From contig WANT01000065.1 in assembly GCA_015521685.1 (NCBI GenBank), positions 1 to 48,749 on the forward strand: a stretch of DNA of 48,749 bases, read 5' to 3'. The notes under the pieces are model-generated. The model searched no databases and was not told the DNA's origin. It saw nothing but the letters and a program-made list of their open reading frames with translations. This document shows, in pieces, positions 7,322-14,130 of this stretch (within the stretch, counting starts at the first letter, position 1; every line of letters starts with the position of its first letter). This stretch comes from Aeropyrum sp. (GTDB taxonomy: Archaea > Thermoproteota > Thermoprotei_A > Sulfolobales > Acidilobaceae). The translations under genes and the position numbers were made by a program.

Positions 7322-8734
7322 TTAAGCACTATGCTCAGCCCCTATATCTTGCCTAAACCTCTTGAGAACCCGGGGCAGCAAAGACGTATAGCCGAAGTAG
7401 ATTAGTGCCGAGCTAACTATTATTGCTCCCAAATTTAAGTAGAACCCTGTATAGTCCTTCACGTAGATTGCTTCGACCTCTTTGGGCGAGTCCATTATTA
7501 TGCTGGCTGAGGTTCTATTGCCATTGTAATCGCCGCTCCACCCTGCAAACACATATTTAACGCCGTATCTGCCTGAAGCCTGTGGCGCTGCTGATATCTT
7601 AGCCCTAGACCCTTCATCATACCATCCATCACCTCCCACCGACTGCACAGCTGGCTCCGACGACTCTGCGTTTAGGTAGAACTGTAGTTTCCAGTTCGCT
7701 ACTACTTTTATGGGACCATCCACCTCTACGACGAGTCTTGGCGAATTTCCTTCGACACTCCCTGTCCACGATTGAAACCTGTATCTTGTACCCTCTCCCG
7801 CGTTTATTACGTCTGGCACCGTTATGACGGCTAGGCTCCCTTCCTTGTAGTAGCCAGTACCCTCCACTTCGCCCACAGGATTATAAGCCTCGACAAGGTA
7901 GTATCTGTCGTATAGCGCCTCAACGACAACAGGCGAATAGATTCTGAAACCCAGTGTTGGGGATGCAAGGTCGCCTGCCTCAACATTCCCAGATACAATT
8001 CTCCATCCTGAAAACCGCCAAACAACCTCATCACCTCCATACTCGGGTGTAGCCGTGACTGTTACCTTGCTCCCCTGCTCGTACCAGCCTCGCCCTGACA
8101 CGGGAGCACCTTCCAGTTCTGACTCGACTTGAACTAGATATTCTATCTTCCACTGAGCGGATAGCTTCTTGGGCTCAAATACGTATACGAAGGTCTCTGG
8201 GTTGGAGGGCTCGGAACCTTCACTCCACCTCTGGAATACAGCCCTCACACCATCATCTAGCTCCACCGTCCCCTCGACACTGATACTAGCTATAGAGCCT
8301 GCTGGATACCATCCCATACCACTTGGATTACCATAGGGGGAGTATATTTCTACAAAGTATTGTCTTTCATAGAGTGCTATGACGGATAAGCCCTCTGCAG
8401 CCTCAACCTCTATCTTACTACTATCTGAGCCCAGATTCCAAGTCTTGAACACGTATCTAACACCCTCGTCAGCATACCAGGTGTCTACGAGGACCTCAAC
8501 TGTATGGATCGAGCCTGGCAACCACTCAAAGAATATCGGGGATGATCCAATTGGGAAGTAAATCACGCCGTCCACGATCACAGGCTGGCCAGATGGGTAT
8601 GTTGCTATCGCTACTCTCACCGGCTCGACGGCACCGCTATCAGACTCAGCATAGCTCAAGGTCGAGGCCGTAGCCGAGACAGCAATAAGAATGATTGCAA
8701 ACATAAAAAGTATATAGCGTCTAGCCATTTCCAC
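7322..8734 (-). CDS. Membrane-anchored surface protein with five InlB-like repeats
   Basis: This is an extracellular protein of 470 residues. A signal peptide spans about residues 7-29 and a single membrane segment lies at 432-452, followed by a short basic tail (LKRFRQD). Between them are five repeats of about 70-85 residues (about 41-123, 125-197, 199-276, 278-348, 350-424). Each follows the pattern G-x-G-W/Y-Y-x-x-G-S, then a hydrophobic strand, a K/R-Y-x-F-x-x-W turn and a closing V-x-A-x-Y. This resembles the divergent InlB B-repeat / Listeria-Bacteroides repeat families, which form small beta-grasp-like modules in surface proteins. The start is GTG 8734 or ATG 8728. It follows the signal peptidase gene in the same orientation, so it may be an anchor or accessory protein of the same surface structure. 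Confidence 0.72.
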   Translation of the reverse strand: MEMARRYILFMFAIILIAVSATASTLSYAESDSGAVEPVRVAIATYPSGQPVIVDGVIYFPIGSSPIFFEWLPGSIHTVEVLVDTWYADEGVRYVFKTWNLGSDSSKIEVEAAEGLSVIALYERQYFVEIYSPYGNPSGMGWYPAGSIASISVEGTVELDDGVRAVFQRWSEGSEPSNPETFVYVFEPKKLSAQWKIEYLVQVESELEGAPVSGRGWYEQGSKVTVTATPEYGGDEVVWRFSGWRIVSGNVEAGDLASPTLGFRIYSPVVVEALYDRYYLVEAYNPVGEVEGTGYYKEGSLAVITVPDVINAGEGTRYRFQSWTGSVEGNSPRLVVEVDGPIKVVANWKLQFYLNAESSEPAVQSVGGDGWYDEGSRAKISAAPQASGRYGVKYVFAGWSGDYNGNRTSASIIMDSPKEVEAIYVKDYTGFYLNLGAIIVSSALIYFGYTSLLPRVLKRFRQDIGAEHSA

Positions 8735-8762
8735 CCATACCGCTTGGTTTTGTATCTCACTA

Positions 8763-8772
8763 TCTAAAATAA
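8763..8772 (-). promoter_or_regulatory. Candidate TATA box for the repeat-protein gene
   Basis: The minus strand reads TTATTTTAGA about 30 bp upstream of the start codon. This suggests that the gene can be transcribed apart from the signal peptidase gene. Confidence 0.35.
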
Positions 8773-8856
8773 CAGGAGGGTACCACGTGTAACCTAAAGT
8801 CGAACAATCACTATAATCAGAGAGACCTCTTGTCTTGTCTCCACAAAGTTACCTTG

Positions 8857-10101
8857 TTACCTTAAGTTCTTTACGAAGTCTAATGCTACAGAAATTGCTT
8901 CCCTAAGCATTAATGTAGCATTGCCCACCTCTGGTATGGTAATCACCAGCCAGCCAATAAGGTTTTCCTCGTAAACGGGGTCAGGGTCGAGGCCCGTGTT
9001 CGCATCGCCCTTAGTTCTCAAGAAAATCTGATTATTATCGTCCACACCTTTCTCTACAACTCTATGTACTATAGGCCCATCTCTAGAAATGAATAAAATT
9101 ATATCTCCTACATTGATCTCTTCTATTGGAGCCTCCCTTATTATGACAATATCCCCTCTAACAATATTGGGGGACATACTGTTGCTCACAACGACGAAAG
9201 CATAATATCCTAGGAAGCCATGGCTCATCCAGATAAGTATTACAAGTCCTAAAGCAACCAGTATTGAAGTCCTGTCTCCTATGGAGAGGCCTGGCCTCTC
9301 CTTCTTAGAATGCCGACTATCATAGGCGCTTGATGATAGGTATGCCAGAGTCGTTATTGTCAGTATAGTTGCTATCGAGTATGTGATAACTGCTGTGGCT
9401 CCAACAATGTTTGGCAGCACAGGGATTATAAGGCTCGAAAACATTATTGGAAGCCTGAATGCTAGTCCGCCACGAAAGCCGTAGTGGTAAACAACAAGCC
9501 CTGCCGCTAGGTTCAGGGATCCCAGTGTTACAAGCCAGTTCACGAATGATGTTATACCTGAGAGCCCTTTCTCTAAACCCTCAATCCGTATTGGATTCAT
9601 TCCCGCAAACATGATTATTAGTGCACTTATTAATATCGCCGCTGCGGGTCTACTCCTGAATCTCCATATGAATGACGACCTCAGGAGTTCTTCTCCCGCG
9701 ACTAGTGTTATTCCGATGAACAGGTTGGATACTATGCCTATGTAATTGTGTGCATACGGGCTTATTCCCAAACCACCTATGAGGCCGCCGACAAGAAACA
9801 TACTTGCAAAGTATGTTATGCTAGCTGCCAGTGGGTTAAGAGAGCCCCTATCTGAGAAGACCCCATTTTCTATTGAAGGCTTGACGGAGAGAAGACCCCC
9901 AACAAGTAGAATTGTCCCTAGTAGAATTCTATCATCTATTGGAGGATCTATTATGAATATTAGATAGTTTGCTGCTAACGGTGTCGCCAGCAATATGGCT
10001 AGAGTAATATTTTGTCCTCCTGGCAGAGCTCCCCAAAATTTCGATGCGAATCCGCCCATTAGATCGGTCATAACTTCAGTAATTCTGGTGCGATGGGTCA
10101 T
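8857..10101 (-). CDS. Archaeal-type signal peptidase I with long multi-spanning N-terminal region
   Basis: The C-terminal part is a signal peptidase I of the archaeal/SipW (Ser-His) type. VSNSMSPNIVRGDIVII carries the catalytic Ser (residue 308 from the ATG), PIVHRVVE the catalytic His (346), and LRTKGDANTGLDPDPV the conserved Gly-Asp region (Asp 366). The first 290 residues are unusual, with about eight hydrophobic segments. One holds GEELLRSSFIWRF, reminiscent of the EExxxR helix of CPBP membrane proteases but with different spacing. A plain archaeal enzyme is roughly half this length. The ATG at 10101 overlaps the upstream stop (ATGA); a GTG at 10110 is possible. The gene lies directly after three genes whose products have SipW-type signal peptides, so they are its likely substrates. 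Confidence 0.85.
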   Translation of the reverse strand: MTHRTRITEVMTDLMGGFASKFWGALPGGQNITLAILLATPLAANYLIFIIDPPIDDRILLGTILLVGGLLSVKPSIENGVFSDRGSLNPLAASITYFASMFLVGGLIGGLGISPYAHNYIGIVSNLFIGITLVAGEELLRSSFIWRFRSRPAAAILISALIIMFAGMNPIRIEGLEKGLSGITSFVNWLVTLGSLNLAAGLVVYHYGFRGGLAFRLPIMFSSLIIPVLPNIVGATAVITYSIATILTITTLAYLSSSAYDSRHSKKERPGLSIGDRTSILVALGLVILIWMSHGFLGYYAFVVVSNSMSPNIVRGDIVIIREAPIEEINVGDIILFISRDGPIVHRVVEKGVDDNNQIFLRTKGDANTGLDPDPVYEENLIGWLVITIPEVGNATLMLREAISVALDFVKNLR

Positions 10102-10661
10102 TCTTCCCACGCCGTATTATAAGCCTCACACAGGCCCTTCAGAAACTCATAGCTGGCTTCATCACCTGCAACAATGGCCGTTTCAGCCAGAGATATGATG
10201 TCTAGCGCGCTGTAATCCTCTCCACCATATGATAGTATATGGCCTTCGGAGTAGCCAGATACGTAGTTAAACCAGAGAGCCAAAAGCTGCGCTTCCAATG
10301 CATCTTGGGAACCCAAGTATGGAGCCTCAAGTACGTCTAGTGCTTCTCTTAACCTAGTGTTGGAGTCATTGACTGAAAAATCAAATACGTCGCTATTGTT
10401 GGATATAGTTATAATCATGTTGTCTAGCTCATTTAGAGTAAATCTAGTGCTAGGCCTCTCATTCAAAATCCCCTCTATCTGGCTAGACCAAAAGCCTTTA
10501 CTCTTAGGGTGAGTCAGCTCTGCAACCTTCACCTCAACTTGTATATGTAGACGCTCGTTCCAGAGTCCCATAGCTATAGGGGTGCTGTATGCTACCACAA
10601 CAGCAACTACGATAATTATTAATATCTTTTTGTATACATTATTTTCGTATTGTTTGTACAA
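10098..10661 (-). CDS. Secreted protein with SipW-type signal peptide and GFW-type domain
   Basis: This is a 187-residue exported protein. After a hydrophobic segment (about 13-30) comes IAMG-LWNERLHIQVEVKV, the same pattern (small residue, LW, E, alternating hydrophobics) seen in the two following-upstream subunit genes. The signal peptidase would cut before LW. The mature part has PKSKGFWSSQIEG and later ALEAQLLALWFNYVSG. These resemble a motif in many secreted proteins that begins G-F/Y-W-K and ends with Q-L-x-A-L-x-L-N; the usual Cys are absent. TTG 10661 is chosen because GGAGGT stands 8 nt upstream; the ATG at 10668 is too close to it and its frame ends after nine codons. Its stop overlaps the start of the signal peptidase gene. 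It could be a minor or tip subunit (inference). Confidence 0.68.
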   Translation of the reverse strand: MYKQYENNVYKKILIIIVVAVVVAYSTPIAMGLWNERLHIQVEVKVAELTHPKSKGFWSSQIEGILNERPSTRFTLNELDNMIITISNNSDVFDFSVNDSNTRLREALDVLEAPYLGSQDALEAQLLALWFNYVSGYSEGHILSYGGEDYSALDIISLAETAIVAGDEASYEFLKGLCEAYNTAWEE

Positions 10662-10699
10662 TAATCATTACCTCCTAATAAAATCTATTTATTTTAAAG

Positions 10700-10709
10700 C
10701 TTATAAATA
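10700..10709 (-). promoter_or_regulatory. TATA box and AT-rich promoter of the GFW-domain gene
   Basis: The minus strand reads TATTTATAAG about 40 bp before the TTG at 10661. GGAGGT follows at 10669-10674 as ribosome-binding site. The T-rich stretch just before it (10721-10745 on the minus strand) could end transcription of the upstream subunit gene. Confidence 0.5.
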
Positions 10710-10752
10710 TTTTGTATAAAGTAAAAAATAAAAAATATTTAGAGTTAGAAGA

Positions 10753-11520
10753 TTATGGACTATATTCATTCCACTGTACTGCCTGCAGATAGATGCAGAA
10801 CCTGTAAGTGGAATTCTCCTCGGCCTCTTGTAGTACTACCATATCTAGCGACATTCCTGCATCATCAAAGGGCTCCAGCTGCACGCCGAAGTTGTTGCCC
10901 CACCATACTAGAAGCTGGCCGCCTCCAGTTTCGTCTGCCGTTCCTACAGAGTTACCTATAAAATCTAAATATATTCCCTGGTCCTCGACTAGTCCCTCAT
11001 TAAGCTCCGTGTATTCTATAGACTCTACTATCCCGTCACAGTTGAGATCGAAAGACACGCTCCTAATCTTGATTGGGACGGTACCGTTGTTCCTGACGTC
11101 AAAGTCCACGTTAACGTAGTAGAATGGATACGCATTGAATACTTCAACCTCAACAGTATCCATATCAGTATCTCCATCGCTATCTAGTAGCTGGGCCTCT
11201 ACACAGCCGACGTCTTTAGTAGTTCTGACGGGGTTGGTCCCAGTCCAGTCGTAGGGGAACGCCCATGGAGGGCTTCCATTTGGATAAACGTTCCAGTCGT
11301 CTCCTGAAAGAGGAGCGGTGCTTTCAGGGTCTCCATCCTCGGGTAGGTCACAGTCGTCGAAGTATGAAAGGCTTCCTTGTATTATTTCCCAGTCTACTTC
11401 ACCTGTCTCAACACTGACGTCCACATACAGGTTCTCATACCAGAGTGCAAGCACCCCTCCTAACGCTGACAGTACTGTTATAGCGAGTAAGGCCGTTACC
11501 ATACTTCCATTAAATCTCAT
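10753..11520 (-). CDS. TasA/camelysin-like fibre subunit, larger paralogue with acidic loops
   Basis: This is an exported beta-rich protein of 255 residues. The signal peptide ends GGVLA (residue 25) before LWYENLYVDVSVETGEV, the N-terminal strand of the mature form. Shared with the neighbour at 11598 are V-x-V-x-NAYP, then NNGT-x-P-x-K-x-x-S-x-x-F, and the ending EENSTYRFCIYLQAVQWNEY. Compared with that neighbour it has extra acidic insertions, two of which fit calcium-binding loops: DSDGDTDMDTVE and DLNCDGIVESIE, with acids at positions 1, 3, 5 and 12. Several NxT/S sites could be glycosylated. The ATG at 11520 has GAGGTG 8 nt upstream. By analogy to TasA and archaeal bundling-pilus subunits it may polymerise by donating its N-terminal strand; this is inference. 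Confidence 0.72.
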   Translation of the reverse strand: MRFNGSMVTALLAITVLSALGGVLALWYENLYVDVSVETGEVDWEIIQGSLSYFDDCDLPEDGDPESTAPLSGDDWNVYPNGSPPWAFPYDWTGTNPVRTTKDVGCVEAQLLDSDGDTDMDTVEVEVFNAYPFYYVNVDFDVRNNGTVPIKIRSVSFDLNCDGIVESIEYTELNEGLVEDQGIYLDFIGNSVGTADETGGGQLLVWWGNNFGVQLEPFDDAGMSLDMVVLQEAEENSTYRFCIYLQAVQWNEYSP

Positions 11521-11542
11521 TTCACTTACACCTCAAAACAAT

Positions 11543-11572
11543 GGGGATTAGATGAAAAAACTCGGAATCCCC
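11543..11572 (-). terminator. Inverted repeat with T run between the two fibre-subunit genes
   Basis: GGGGATT (11543-11549) and AATCCCC (11566-11572) can pair. On the minus strand a run of six T (11555-11560) lies in the loop. It may end most transcripts of the first subunit gene (11598-12194), giving more of that subunit than of the second. Confidence 0.35.
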
Positions 11573-11597
11573 TCCGTTTAAGTTCTGGATCCTCACC

Positions 11598-12194
11598 TTA
11601 CGACTGAGGCTCTGTGAACTCGTTCCACTGGACCACTTGTATCTCTATTGTAGCAGTGTATGTAGAGTTCTCCTGAGCATCATTGCTCAAGTGTATTACT
11701 AGGTAATCATAGCCGCTCTGCCCGGGCTCTATCTGTGCCCCTACAACAAAGGTGTCAGGTGGGTTGAGGTTTAGATCGTCATAGAAGCCGAACTCCTCTG
11801 CGACAGGGCTTATAGTATCATTCATAAAGTTGATACTTTGGACCTTGAAGGGTATCGTACCATTGTTGGTTAAGTCTAGCTCGCACCAGTAGGTGATGCT
11901 TGGGTAGGCGTTGGTCACTGTAACGAATACCGTGTTTCCATCCTCACTTAGCTCGCATAAGATGCTTGACACATCTTTAACTGTAGGGTCTGGCTCACCC
12001 ATCTCTATGGCCTGATCGATCTCGTTGTCGCCCATACTCTCAACGCTGAGTGACGCCTCTAGCTCGCCAGTTTCGACGAACACATCCACGGTGAGGATCT
12101 CGTCCCAGAGGGCGAAGACCCCGCCTACTCCAGCTGCCGCCAAGAGGGCTAGCAGCAGTATGGCAGGTGCCCTCGAGATTTTCTCCGTACTCAT
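11598..12194 (-). CDS. TasA/camelysin-like fibre subunit (probable major subunit)
   Basis: This exported protein of 198 residues is first in a run of same-strand surface genes. The signal peptide ends GGVFA (residue 28) before LWDEILTVDVFVETGELEAS, the hallmark of SipW-processed TasA/CalY proteins. The mature part is predicted all-beta, with VFVTVTNAYPS, LTNNGTIPFKVQSINF and an ending AQENSTYTATIEIQVVQWNE that is nearly shared with the paralogue at 10753. Two Cys (SILCEL and YWCEL) could form a disulfide. TasA-family subunits build biofilm fibres, and a homologous archaeal bundling pilus (AbpA of Pyrobaculum) uses donor-strand exchange. The ATG at 12194 has AGGTG upstream. Its own long structured leader suggests separate regulation. 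Confidence 0.78.
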   Translation of the reverse strand: MSTEKISRAPAILLLALLAAAGVGGVFALWDEILTVDVFVETGELEASLSVESMGDNEIDQAIEMGEPDPTVKDVSSILCELSEDGNTVFVTVTNAYPSITYWCELDLTNNGTIPFKVQSINFMNDTISPVAEEFGFYDDLNLNPPDTFVVGAQIEPGQSGYDYLVIHLSNDAQENSTYTATIEIQVVQWNEFTEPQS

Positions 12195-12204
12195 TCGTTC
12201 ACAC

Positions 12205-12262
12205 CTGGGAACCCCCTTGCAGGACTCCTAGGACGTTAGGTTCCCAGAGCCCCTTCGGGGTT
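12205..12262 (-). promoter_or_regulatory. Structured 5' leader of the major fibre-subunit gene
   Basis: In the minus-strand transcript two hairpins precede the start codon. The first is ACCCC-GAA-GGGGCT (12248-12262). The second is GGTTCCCAG's partner pair 12205-12213 / 12239-12247, a perfect 9-bp stem with a 25-nt loop that contains the palindrome TCCTAGGA. The AGGTG ribosome-binding site overlaps the base of the second stem, so folding could control access of ribosomes. Confidence 0.45.
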
Positions 12263-12320
12263 CATGGATAAAGGTCTGTTGCTTGTATGTTTGGGTTTTG
12301 TACGCCGCGTGGTACTGGTG

Positions 12321-12330
12321 CCTTATAAGG
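12321..12330 (-). promoter_or_regulatory. TATA box (CCTTATAAGG) for the major fibre-subunit gene
   Basis: This perfect palindrome contains TTATAA and lies about 130 bp upstream of the ATG at 12194. Transcription from here would give a leader of about 100 nt that includes both hairpins. Being symmetric, it could also bind a dimeric regulator. Confidence 0.4.
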
Positions 12331-12380
12331 AGAGTTTTGTAGAAATACTTCAACATAACCCTATAGAATAGTTTTTACTA

Positions 12381-12390
12381 CTTATAAATA
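12381..12390 (+). promoter_or_regulatory. TATA box for the thiW / ECF transporter operon
   Basis: CTTATAAATA would place the transcript start near 12410, followed or overlapped by GGTGAT at 12404-12409. It marks the divergent promoter region between the surface locus and the thiamine genes. Confidence 0.45.
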
Positions 12391-12462
12391 GTAAAGCTAT
12401 ATCGGTGATGCTAGTTACTCGCCCAAATACCTCACGAAAGGAAGCTAGCTCTTGCCGCAGTT

Positions 12463-12951
12463 TTGGGTGGTATTGCAATTGCTCTAAGCGTAATTAGGAT
12501 CGACGTGGGGCCCACAAAGGCTTTGCCATGGCAACACATGGTTAATGTTATTGCTGGCGTTTTGCTCGGCCCTGGGTGGGCAGCAGGGCTGGCCTTAACT
12601 GTGGGTATCGTAAGGATGGCTGTCGGGTTAGGCACGATTTATTCAATCCCTGGCGGCGTTCCTGGAGCCCTCCTTGTAGGGCTAGGGTCGATTGTTCTTC
12701 GAAGGCTTGGCAAGAACCCTATATTGGCCGGCTTGCTAGAGCCTCTCGGAACTGCAGTCATAGGCTTTTTAACAGCATACTATGTGTTCGCACCTATCAT
12801 GGGTGATTTAGAAGCGTGGCGAGCCGCATTGGCGGTTATATGGATGGGCTGGGTGGTTAGCACAGCTATAGGCACAGCACTAGGTGTGGTTTCTCTGATT
12901 GTGTTGGAGAGGACTGGCGTTGCACGTCTCAGGCCTTCTAATCATAGGTGA
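12463..12951 (+). CDS. thiW: ThiW-type substrate-binding (S) component of an ECF transporter
   Basis: This membrane protein captures a thiamine precursor (hydroxymethylpyrimidine or thiazole) for an energy-coupling-factor transporter. Diagnostic is VGPTKALPWQHMVNVIAGVLLGPGWAAGLALTVGIVRM, the ThiW signature, followed by IPGGVPGALLVGL and two more helices. The first usable start is TTG 12463 (162 residues), but the frame is open back to 12415 and translates as PHERKLALAAVLGG, which matches the usual first helix of the family. No ATG, GTG or TTG lies in that part, so the real start is unusual or a frameshift is present. It is the first gene of an operon with two ATPases, EcfT and a ThiD-ThiN enzyme. 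Confidence 0.85.
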   Translation: MGGIAIALSVIRIDVGPTKALPWQHMVNVIAGVLLGPGWAAGLALTVGIVRMAVGLGTIYSIPGGVPGALLVGLGSIVLRRLGKNPILAGLLEPLGTAVIGFLTAYYVFAPIMGDLEAWRAALAVIWMGWVVSTAIGTALGVVSLIVLERTGVARLRPSNHR

Positions 12952-13429
12952 GACGGGTAAGGGTAAGACTCCCCTCACTTGGCTAATTGCCAGTTTAGCT
13001 TCAGAGCTGGTCAGTGAGGTTGTGGTCGTCGACTTCGCTCCCGAGAAGGGTGGGATCGGCTCTAGGCTCAAGGCTATCCCTGGGGCTAGGATTTACAGGC
13101 CTACGGGTCTAAGAGCTCCTAGGCTTGAGTCTGGCGGTGACTGTAAGCTAATGTGGAATTTTGCACGTTCAAATGCCTTGAAGACCACAAGGATTCTAGA
13201 CTATGTAGCCGAGAATCCGGGCCAGGTTATTGTCGTGAATGACGCTACAATACACACTCACGCAGGGGATTTCGGCGCACTATACAAGGCGCTCACAAGA
13301 CACTCAGTCGCTATAGTTAACGCCTACTATGGTGATGCCCTAAGGGATAGATGCGGTTTGTCAACCATAGAGAGAAGGTCTGTAGCTATATTGGGGGAGG
13401 TGTTGGGAAGAATATGGGTAGCACGGTAG
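12920..13429 (+). CDS. P-loop NTPase of unknown function inside the ECF transporter operon
   Basis: I do not recognise the family of this 169-residue protein. It starts MHVSGLLIIGETGKGKTPLT, a Walker A motif at residues 10-17. VVVVDFAPEKGG follows about 25 residues later, and VIVVND probably serves as a Walker B-like strand. It lacks the LSGGQ signature and Q-loop of ABC proteins, so it is not a third transporter ATPase. The TTG at 12920 is chosen because it begins directly before the first beta strand; the frame opens at 12899. It overlaps thiW by 32 bp and the next ATPase by 16 bp, so it is translationally coupled to the transporter. A regulatory or assembly role is possible but unproven. 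Confidence 0.7.
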   Translation: MHVSGLLIIGETGKGKTPLTWLIASLASELVSEVVVVDFAPEKGGIGSRLKAIPGARIYRPTGLRAPRLESGGDCKLMWNFARSNALKTTRILDYVAENPGQVIVVNDATIHTHAGDFGALYKALTRHSVAIVNAYYGDALRDRCGLSTIERRSVAILGEVLGRIWVAR

Positions 13430-14130
13430 TCCTTCAAGACGTTTGGTACCGCTACCCAGGAGGAGACTGGATTTTGCGAGGTGTGAACGCTGAATTCATC
13501 AAGGGTATCAACCTCATTGTAGGTTCTACTGGAAGCGGTAAGACCACGATACTTAGGATCGCAGCAGGCACGGCAGTGAGAATACATGGCGGGGAATTGA
13601 GAGGTAGTGTTGAGGTAGGAGGAAAGTCTGTGCTGATACCCCAGGATTTTGATTATTTTATCCTGAATCTGACTGTTGAGGAGGAGTTAATGTACAGCCT
13701 TGAATCCTCAGGGGTCCCAGTTGGTGTGGCTAGAAGAGAGGCTAAAGTGCTTGCAGAGAACCTCGGAATCTCACATCTACTCGATAAGAGGGTATCAACC
13801 CTCTCTACTGGCGAGAGGCAAAGGGTTGCAATTGCAAGTGCACTTGCTCTCGGCGCAGAGATCCTACTAATTGATGAGCCTCTAGCGTATCAAGATCCCA
13901 TTGGAGCCCGTTCTATTGTGGAGCTCCTATCAAGGATTGACGTTGATTCAGTCATCGTGGCAGAGCACAAAGCCCATTACTTCCTAGAAACGGCGAGTAG
14001 GGTCTACATAACCAATCATGGTAAAGTTGTGCAAGTCAACGCACCTTGGGTGAGCCTAGAAGTTTCTAGTTGGGTTGAGGAGAAGGACGATTGGTGGCTG
14101 AAATGTTTAGGTGGGTCTTCAGGAATGTGA
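13414..14130 (+). CDS. ECF transporter ATP-binding protein (first)
   Basis: This ABC-type ATPase energises vitamin-precursor uptake. From the chosen ATG (13414) the 238-residue protein begins MGSTVVLQDVWYRYPGG. It has Walker A GSTGSGKT, a Q-loop (LIPQDFDYF), signature LSTGERQR, Walker B ILLIDEPLAY and switch His in AEHKAHY. GGAGGTG lies 12 nt before the ATG, which overlaps the preceding gene. The open frame extends back to 13351, but that part shows no ABC features. It pairs with the second ATPase that follows to form the usual EcfA-EcfA' heterodimer. Confidence 0.9.
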   Translation: MGSTVVLQDVWYRYPGGDWILRGVNAEFIKGINLIVGSTGSGKTTILRIAAGTAVRIHGGELRGSVEVGGKSVLIPQDFDYFILNLTVEEELMYSLESSGVPVGVARREAKVLAENLGISHLLDKRVSTLSTGERQRVAIASALALGAEILLIDEPLAYQDPIGARSIVELLSRIDVDSVIVAEHKAHYFLETASRVYITNHGKVVQVNAPWVSLEVSSWVEEKDDWWLKCLGGSSGM

